A program made the translations under genes and the position numbers. Shown here piece after piece: positions 5,437 to 10,020 of a stretch of 10,020 bases of DNA (position 1 is the first letter of the stretch; every line of letters begins with the position of its first letter). The stretch spans positions 1-10,020 of the forward strand of contig JAAFHJ010000130.1 in assembly GCA_013298325.1 (NCBI GenBank). The letters are read 5' to 3'. This DNA comes from Myxococcales bacterium (GTDB taxonomy: Bacteria; Myxococcota_A; Polyangia; Polyangiales; Polyangiaceae). Below the pieces are notes generated by a model, which was not told where the DNA came from, did no database searches, and saw only the letters and a list, made by a program, of their open reading frames with translations.

Positions 5437-8204
5437 CGTTCTTCCTGCTCCGCGTAGGCTTCCACGGCGGCACCCGGCAAGCGCACGCGAAAAATTGTCC
5501 CGCCGCCTTCGCGATCTTCCCACGTAAGATCGCCGCCATGGGCCCGGGCGATTCCTCGACAGATCGAGAGTCCGAGGCCGAGCCCACCGTTGCCGGCATC
5601 GGCGCGGGCGAGCGGCTCAAAGAGCGTCGCTCGGCGGCCGGCTGGCACCCCGGGGCCGCGGTCAGAAATGGCGATGCTGAGCGCGGGATGCAGCTTTTTT
5701 CGCTGTGCGAGCTCCTCGGCACGGAGGCCGACTTCGCCGGGAGCGTAGCGACGTGCGTTGTCGAGGAGGTTCTCGAAGAGCTGCTCGAGAAGCACCGGAT
5801 CTCCGCGGACAAGCGGAAGATCTATTGGGATTTCGAGCGCAACATGAAAGGGCAATTCTCCGCCATTTCGTGCTTCCACGCGTGCCAACACCGGCGCGAG
5901 AATTTCGTCGAGGGGGATGAGCTCGTGCTTCAGATCGAGGGTGCCGCTCTCCAGCCGCGTGAGCGAAAGGAGGTTTGTGACGAGGCGGGCAAGTCGTTCC
6001 GCTTCGCCGCCGATGCTCCTGGCGAGATCGCGGACGACGCCCTCTTGGCGGGAAATGTCTTCGCTTGCGAGCGTCTCCGAGGCGCCGACGATGACGGCGA
6101 GCGGCGTCCGAAGATCGTGCGAGACCGACGACAGGATGCGCGCTTTGATCTGTTCGGTCTCAACGGCAACCTCTGCGCGCGCCAGCTTTTTCCGCAGCGC
6201 GAGGCGCCCGAGGCTGTCGCCGACGAGGCGCGCGAGTGCCTCGATGCGGGAACGCTCGGAGGGGTCGCGAAGCGCTTCCGAGCCAGGGCGCGGACGGAGG
6301 AGCAACGCCCCGTGGACGCTCCCTTTGGCGAGGAGCGGGAAGGCGACGACCGACGCCTCTTCCAGGGCGCCGGTAAATCTCCCGACGACGCGCCGCTCCT
6401 CTTGGCAAAGGCGAACGGCCTCCTGCCCGAGCCCTTCCAACAGGGTCCTATCGCCCTCGATTTCCTCGGCATTCTGGGCGAATTCGCGTTGGTCCTCGAC
6501 GGTGACGACCGCCACGGCGTCGACGTCGGCCTCCTGGGGGAGCGTCGCTGCGATGGCGCGGATGGCGCGTGCGTCGGCCGCTTCCGAGAGGGCGCGGCTC
6601 GCGTCGTAGAGCACCCGCGTAAAGGCCTCGCGCTGCTCGGCGGCCCGCTTCTGGCGACGCACGCGCCCGACCAGGCGGGCGATGGTGCTTGCGACGAAGA
6701 AGAGGACGAAAAAGGTAACGATATGGCGAAGGTCGGCCACCGCGAGCGTGTAGAGCGGCGGCACAAAGAAGAGGTCGTAGGCGAGGACGGAGAGCGCCGC
6801 GGCAAGGAGGGACGCGGTCTGCCCGAAGCGTAGGGCGACGAGCACCACGCCGAACAGGTAGACCATGACGACGTCGGCCCGTTCGGTGGTGCCGAAGACG
6901 AGCTTACCGAGGGCCGTTGCGACGGTCGGCACGAGGACGGCGACGCCCCAACGCGCCGCCCGCATTTTCCCGGGGGAACGGTGGGGACGCGCAAAGTCGC
7001 CGCCCACCTCCGGGCTGCGTAGATGCAGGGGGGGGAGTACCCAAACTGCAATTTCGCCGCTGGCGCGTACGAGGCGCTCGACGAAAGGGGGCCGGAAACG
7101 ATCGCGAAGTGCGGAGTGGGTCGGCTTTCCGACGAGGATTTTGGTGACGCTTCGCTTCTGTGCAAATTGCACCAAGGTGTCGACGGGGTCCTCCCCGTCG
7201 AGGCGCACGAGTTCAGCGCCGAGCCGTTCGGCGAGCTCGAAATGGGTGGCGAGCCGGCGCTCGGCCGCTGGCTGGAGCGGCATGCCGGTGCCGACGAAGG
7301 CACAAAGGAGCGGAGCTCGGAGGGTTGCCGCAGCGCGCGCACCAGCACGCACGAGCGCTGCAGCGTGAGGACTCGGACTCACGCACACGAGGAGCCGCTC
7401 GGTGACCGGCCACGCGGCGTCGATCTTGTGGAGGTCGCGGTAATGGGTGAGGTCTGCATCGACCCGATCGGCGACGGCGCGCAATGCAAGCTCCCGAAGA
7501 GCAAGCAAATTTCCCTTACGGAAAAAATTCTCCGACGCGGTTGTCTCCGCCGGGCGAGACGCCGGATCGGAGAACGCGTCCGTCCGCGAAGCGGGTGACG
7601 GCGCGGAGTTCTCCACAAACGCCTCCGCGCCACGACCGCGCCGGTAGACTTGCCCTGCCGCCAAACGTGCGAGGAGGGCGTCGGGCGTGACGTCTACAAG
7701 GGTGACCGATGTCGCCTGGGCGAGCAGGCGGTCGGGTACCGTCTCGGCGACGCGGACGCCGGTGACCTGCTCGACGATCGACGCCAAGCTCTCCAGGTGC
7801 TGAACGTTAAGTGTAGTATGCACATGGACGCCGGCGTCCAAGAGGGCCTCGACGTCCTGCCAGCGCTTCTTGAAACGGGCGCCCCGGGGGTTCGCGTAGG
7901 CGAGTTCGTCGAGGAGCAGCGCGTCGCAGGAGATCGCCTTCGCGGCGTCGAGATTGAAAATGTGAGTAAAAGCGAGGCCTTCGCCCTCGTGAAGCCGCGG
8001 CAGGCCGTCGAGGAGCGCTTCCGTCTCCGGGCGCCCGTGGGTGAAGACGTCGCCGACGACGATCCGCTCCCCGCGTGCGAGCCGTGTTCGTGCATCGGTC
8101 AGCATCGCGAAGGTCTTCCCCACGCCGGGCGCCATGCCGAAGAAGATCGTCAGGCGCCCGCGCGGCGGACGGCCGGAAACGCCATTGGTGGAGAGCATGG
8201 TCAT
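5433..8204 (-). CDS. kdpD: KdpD, potassium/turgor-sensing membrane histidine kinase, 923 aa
   Basis: Domains appear in the full KdpD order. The N-terminal KdpD domain has Walker A GMAPGVGKT (23-31), Walker B-like LLLDELA (97-102) and HVHTTLNVQHLESL (127-140). A universal-stress-type domain (about 270-365) ends in KILVGKP. Four membrane helices lie between about 418 and 510, followed by an Arg-rich stretch. A GAF-like linker (about 525-670) precedes the kinase core: H-box SHDLRTP with H696, N-box ENLLDNARRY (N812, N816), G1 DRGPG (848-852) and G2 GLGLGLS (874-880). All catalytic motifs are intact. Compared with E. coli KdpD, a Ser/Pro/Ala-rich insertion of about 30 residues (194-224) splits the stretch before ENFFRKGNLLALRELALR. 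An in-frame stop at 8223-8225 limits the start to ATG 8204 or 8198; neither has a clear ribosome site. The stop overlaps kdpE by four bases. The kinase acts at the inner membrane on KdpE. Confidence 0.95.
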   Translation of the reverse strand: MTMLSTNGVSGRPPRGRLTIFFGMAPGVGKTFAMLTDARTRLARGERIVVGDVFTHGRPETEALLDGLPRLHEGEGLAFTHIFNLDAAKAISCDALLLDELAYANPRGARFKKRWQDVEALLDAGVHVHTTLNVQHLESLASIVEQVTGVRVAETVPDRLLAQATSVTLVDVTPDALLARLAAGQVYRRGRGAEAFVENSAPSPASRTDAFSDPASRPAETTASENFFRKGNLLALRELALRAVADRVDADLTHYRDLHKIDAAWPVTERLLVCVSPSPHAAALVRAGARAAATLRAPLLCAFVGTGMPLQPAAERRLATHFELAERLGAELVRLDGEDPVDTLVQFAQKRSVTKILVGKPTHSALRDRFRPPFVERLVRASGEIAVWVLPPLHLRSPEVGGDFARPHRSPGKMRAARWGVAVLVPTVATALGKLVFGTTERADVVMVYLFGVVLVALRFGQTASLLAAALSVLAYDLFFVPPLYTLAVADLRHIVTFFVLFFVASTIARLVGRVRRQKRAAEQREAFTRVLYDASRALSEAADARAIRAIAATLPQEADVDAVAVVTVEDQREFAQNAEEIEGDRTLLEGLGQEAVRLCQEERRVVGRFTGALEEASVVAFPLLAKGSVHGALLLRPRPGSEALRDPSERSRIEALARLVGDSLGRLALRKKLARAEVAVETEQIKARILSSVSHDLRTPLAVIVGASETLASEDISRQEGVVRDLARSIGGEAERLARLVTNLLSLTRLESGTLDLKHELIPLDEILAPVLARVEARNGGELPFHVALEIPIDLPLVRGDPVLLEQLFENLLDNARRYAPGEVGLRAEELAQRKKLHPALSIAISDRGPGVPAGRRATLFEPLARADAGNGGLGLGLSICRGIARAHGGDLTWEDREGGGTIFRVRLPGAAVEAYAEQEER
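5441..5445 (-). promoter_or_regulatory. Ribosome binding site of kdpE
   Basis: Minus-strand GGAAG (in AGGAAGAACGATG) lies four bases before the kdpE ATG within the 3' end of kdpD. It supports the short start and coupled translation with kdpD. Confidence 0.65.
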
Positions 8205-8234
8205 CGCGGGGGCGCTTGCTTCTCAAGGAGCGCG

Positions 8235-8256
8235 GCGTTCAACGCAAGCACGTTCA
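8235..8256. repeat. Short dyad and direct repeat upstream of kdpD
   Basis: GCGTTCAACGC (8235-8245) is a perfect 5+1+5 dyad, and CGTTCA recurs at 8236 and 8251 (15-base period). It lies 31-52 bases before the kdpD start and could be an operator. Nothing identifies the binding protein. Confidence 0.25.
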
Positions 8257-8300
8257 CGCGCGGCACCACTGGCGGGAACGAACAGGTCAAGGGGGATTGA

Positions 8301-8314
8301 TGCACGGCCGTACA
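8301..8314. promoter_or_regulatory. 14-bp imperfect palindrome midway between kdpD and dam
   Basis: TGCACGGCCGTACA pairs at 6 of 7 positions, with a perfect 8-bp core ACGGCCGT. It lies 44 bp before the dam GTG and about 97 bp before the kdpD ATG. The position suits a regulator acting on one or both divergent genes, but short GC palindromes are frequent in such DNA. Confidence 0.25.
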
Positions 8315-8357
8315 GTGACTGCTTGCACCGCCGATCTCGGGACGGTAATCGACCTTC

Positions 8358-9383
8358 GTGAAGCCGGTGGTGAAGTGGGCGGGCGGAAAGTCGAAGCTCC
8401 TTGGGGAGCTGCTCGCGCGCGTCCCCGATCCGGTGGGCACCTACATCGAGCCCTTTGCCGGAGGCGCGGCGCTATTTTTTGCCCTCGCCGGCGATTGTGA
8501 GTTGCCCGAAGTCGCGCAGCTTCCCGCCGTTTCCGGGGCAAAGAAACGCCCATCACGTGCGAAAAAACGAATCGCGAGCAACTCCCCTTTCGCGCACTCT
8601 TTGTTGTGTGACCGCAACGAAGACCTGATTACCTTCTACACGGTTCTTCGTGATGATCCGGAAGGTTTGATTCGCGCGCTCTCGCGCTTCAAACATGACG
8701 AAGAACTCTACTACAAAGTCCGCGCGCAAGAGCCGGAACGCCTCAAACCGGTCGCGCGGGCGGCACGTTTTTCGTTTCTAAATCGCACCTGTTTCAACGG
8801 GCTCTGGCGCGTGAATAAAAAGGGGCTCTTTAACGTGCCTTTCGGCCGTTACAAGAACCCGAAAATCTGTGACGCCGATGCCCTTCGGCGCGCCAGCCTC
8901 GCGCTCGCTCAAACGGAGCTTACCGTCGGCGACTTTCAAACGGCGACCCACAAAGCCCGACCCGGGGATTTCGTCTACCTCGATCCCCCCTACGTCCCGC
9001 TTTCCAAGAGCGCCGCGTTTACCGCCTATGCCTCAGGCGGCTTCACGCGGGTCGACCAGGATCGCCTCCGCGACGAGCTCGTTCGCCTTCGGGCCCGCGG
9101 CGTCTACGCCATGCTCTCGAACGCAGATACGCCGGAAACGCGCGAACTTTATGGGGATTTTTGCGCGTTCGAAGTTCGAGCGCCCCGCGCCATCAATGCG
9201 CGTGGGAGCGGCCGCGGCGATGCGAACGAGCTCCTCGTGGTGACCTGGGGGGAGCCTGGGGTTCATCGCTACGGCGTCGAAGGGGGGCCGCCGTCTTCGG
9301 TCCGCGTGCGCGAAGAAGCCCCCGCTGCACCGATTCAAACGCTAAACGTTGCGGAACCGGCCAAGAAGCGGAGCCGTCGATGA
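8358..9383 (+). CDS. dam: Dam-type DNA adenine-N6 methyltransferase (D12 class), 341 aa
   Basis: The protein begins KPVVKWAGGK (AdoMet motif X), then YIEPFAGGAALFF (29-41, motif I), FLNRTCFNGLWRVNKKG and FNVPFGRYKNPKICD (Dam-family target-recognition neighbourhood), catalytic motif IV DPPY (209-212) and the C-terminal SNADTP, GSGRG and NELLVV blocks. By family it transfers methyl groups from S-adenosylmethionine to adenine N6, probably in GATC. The start is a GTG at 8358, fixed by the family N-terminus; an in-frame stop at 8346-8348 excludes a longer form, and no clear ribosome site precedes it. Two additions are odd: residues about 46-79 form a basic insertion (GAKKRPSRAKKRIAS) after motif I, and residues 298-341 form a Pro/Ala-rich tail ending AKKRSRR. 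G+C over 8761-8880 is 60 of 120 bases, well below neighbours, hinting at transfer. No restriction endonuclease is adjacent, so it looks solitary. The stop overlaps the next gene by ATGA. Confidence 0.93.
   Translation: MKPVVKWAGGKSKLLGELLARVPDPVGTYIEPFAGGAALFFALAGDCELPEVAQLPAVSGAKKRPSRAKKRIASNSPFAHSLLCDRNEDLITFYTVLRDDPEGLIRALSRFKHDEELYYKVRAQEPERLKPVARAARFSFLNRTCFNGLWRVNKKGLFNVPFGRYKNPKICDADALRRASLALAQTELTVGDFQTATHKARPGDFVYLDPPYVPLSKSAAFTAYASGGFTRVDQDRLRDELVRLRARGVYAMLSNADTPETRELYGDFCAFEVRAPRAINARGSGRGDANELLVVTWGEPGVHRYGVEGGPPSSVRVREEAPAAPIQTLNVAEPAKKRSRR
9370..9373 (+). promoter_or_regulatory. Ribosome binding site of the cyclo-ligase gene
   Basis: GGAG lies six bases before the ATG at 9380, inside the end of dam. 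It decides the start against a longer frame that would add 73 Arg-rich residues encoded within dam. Confidence 0.65.
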
Positions 9384-9982
9384 GTCGCGACTACCCGGAG
9401 GGCTACGTCGAGCGGAAGGTGAAGGCGGAACTCCGCAAGCGCATGCGCGCGCTGCGAAATACGACGCCGGCGAGTATTTGCGCCAAGCGGAGCGAGGCGA
9501 TTGTCACCGCTCTTCTCGAAGAGCCTGCGGTTCAGAAAGCCGAAGTGATCGCGCTCTTTTATCCGATGGAAGAGAAGCACGAAGTCGATTTGAGACCCCT
9601 CGATGCCGCCCTTCGCGCGCGCGGAGCTCGCGTCGCGTACCCCTCCATCGATCCGGACACCCGCGAGATGGTTTTTCGCGAGGCCCCCCTCGATGCGCTC
9701 GAGGAGCAGGGGCTCGGGTTTGCCGAACCGCCGGCCGCTGCGCCGGCCGTCGCCGTCGGGGAGCTCTCCGTCGTCATCTGCCCGGCGCTTGGCGTTTCGC
9801 CGAACGGCCACCGGCTCGGCTACGGCGCCGGCTTCTACGACCGTGCGCTCGCCGCCCACCCGGAGGCGTTCGCCATCGCGGTCGCCTATGATTTCCAGCT
9901 CTTGGTCGAGCTGCCGACGACCGAAGGCGACATCGCGTGTGGTGCGGTCGTCACCGACAAACGACGTTTCCCGGCGCGCTGA
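9380..9982 (+). CDS. 5-formyltetrahydrofolate cyclo-ligase (YgfA/Fau/MTHFS family), 200 aa
   Basis: The enzyme converts 5-formyl-THF and ATP to 5,10-methenyl-THF, returning stored folate to one-carbon metabolism in the cytoplasm. The N-terminus VKAELRKRMRALR (14-26) is the usual basic helix, FYPMEEKHEVDLRPL (60-74) matches the family substrate-loop region, and PALGVSPNGHRLGYGAGFYDR (135-155) is the C-terminal ATP/substrate signature ending in YDR. The length fits the family. Small deviations are SPNG where many members have FDxxG, and GAG where GGG is common; the Arg, Gly, Tyr and Asp positions are kept, so it should be active. The ATG at 9380 overlaps the dam stop (ATGA), so the two are probably co-translated. 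Confidence 0.93.
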   Translation: MSRDYPEGYVERKVKAELRKRMRALRNTTPASICAKRSEAIVTALLEEPAVQKAEVIALFYPMEEKHEVDLRPLDAALRARGARVAYPSIDPDTREMVFREAPLDALEEQGLGFAEPPAAAPAVAVGELSVVICPALGVSPNGHRLGYGAGFYDRALAAHPEAFAIAVAYDFQLLVELPTTEGDIACGAVVTDKRRFPAR

Positions 9983-10020
9983 ATCGTCGTTTCGCGATCT
10001 AGAGTCGAAAGTTCGCCGCG

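Larger units (their letters stand above)
8205..8357. promoter_or_regulatory. Divergent control region between kdpD and dam
   Basis: This 153-bp gap must hold the promoters of both the kdpD and dam transcription units. I see no pair of good -35/-10 boxes on either strand. On the plus strand TTGCAC (8323) and TAATCG (8346) are 17 bases apart and would place a transcript start at or next to the dam GTG, which itself lacks a ribosome site; this is weak. A GATC site lies at 8333-8336. Two dyads in the region are listed separately. Confidence 0.45.

Noticed and set aside
5437..5523. 29-residue N-terminal extension of KdpE
   Set aside because: Arg-rich and encoded inside kdpD; the ATG at 5436 has a ribosome site and fits the receiver domain.
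5409..6833. 474-aa plus-strand ORF opposite kdpD
   Set aside because: Antisense frame of a gene with all KdpD motifs; long antisense ORFs are expected in GC-rich coding DNA.
5930..7348. 472-aa minus-strand ORF in another frame of kdpD
   Set aside because: Ser/Arg/Pro-rich composition typical of an off-frame translation; the true frame carries the kinase motifs.
9161..9379. 73-residue N-terminal extension of the cyclo-ligase
   Set aside because: Off-frame translation of dam; the ATG at 9380 has GGAG at good spacing and the family length.
9959..9992. AAACGACG...CGTCGTTT inverted repeat across the cyclo-ligase stop
   Set aside because: AT-tipped 8-bp stem with an 18-base loop and no U tract; too weak to call a terminator, and the window ends soon after.
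1..10020. tRNA, rRNA, CRISPR arrays, insertion sequences, phage or defence genes other than the Dam methylase
   Set aside because: No cloverleaf, repeat-spacer pattern, transposase motif or terminal repeats seen on either strand.

Overview
The window is GC-rich and almost fully coding. It carries seven confident protein genes, one of them cut by the left edge, plus one tentative small membrane ORF. The base composition, the GldG-DUF4340 pair and the style of the KdpD and KimA-like proteins suggest a Gram-negative soil-type bacterium, most likely Myxococcota (formerly Deltaproteobacteria). This is an inference from gene content; there is no rRNA or other taxonomic marker here.

Left block, + strand (1-2294): the last 85 residues of a GldG-like auxiliary protein of an ABC export/gliding-type system, overlapping by ATGA a long DUF4340-type exported or membrane-anchored protein. 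Together they look like the end of a GldA-GldF-GldG-DUF4340-type operon whose ATPase and permease would lie left of the window. The DUF4340 protein shows a repeated architecture with a period of about 135 residues.

Central block, - strand (8204 down to 2287): kdpD, then kdpE (ATGA overlap), a 360-bp spacer with a possible 69-aa membrane protein, then a 695-aa APC-superfamily transporter that carries the K+-site residues of the KimA family plus a large cytoplasmic C-terminal domain. KdpD/KdpE normally control the KdpFABC pump. Here no kdpFABC genes are seen in the window, and the adjacent co-directional transporter is KimA-like. The most interesting hypothesis is therefore a potassium-sensing two-component system rewired to, or extended to, a KimA-type K+/H+ symporter. 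The spacer before the transporter has a hairpin, four GATCAA-type repeats and an AT-rich dyad that could be its control region. The transporter gene ends tail-to-tail with the DUF4340 gene, overlapping by 8 bp.

Right block, + strand (8358-9982): a Dam-type adenine-N6 methyltransferase starting at GTG, with a basic insertion, a basic C-terminal tail and a lower-GC core. It overlaps by ATGA a 5-formyltetrahydrofolate cyclo-ligase. The 153-bp divergent region between kdpD and dam has two short dyads that could be operators. The last 38 bases hold no identifiable gene.

No tRNA, rRNA, CRISPR array, insertion sequence or phage gene was recognised.
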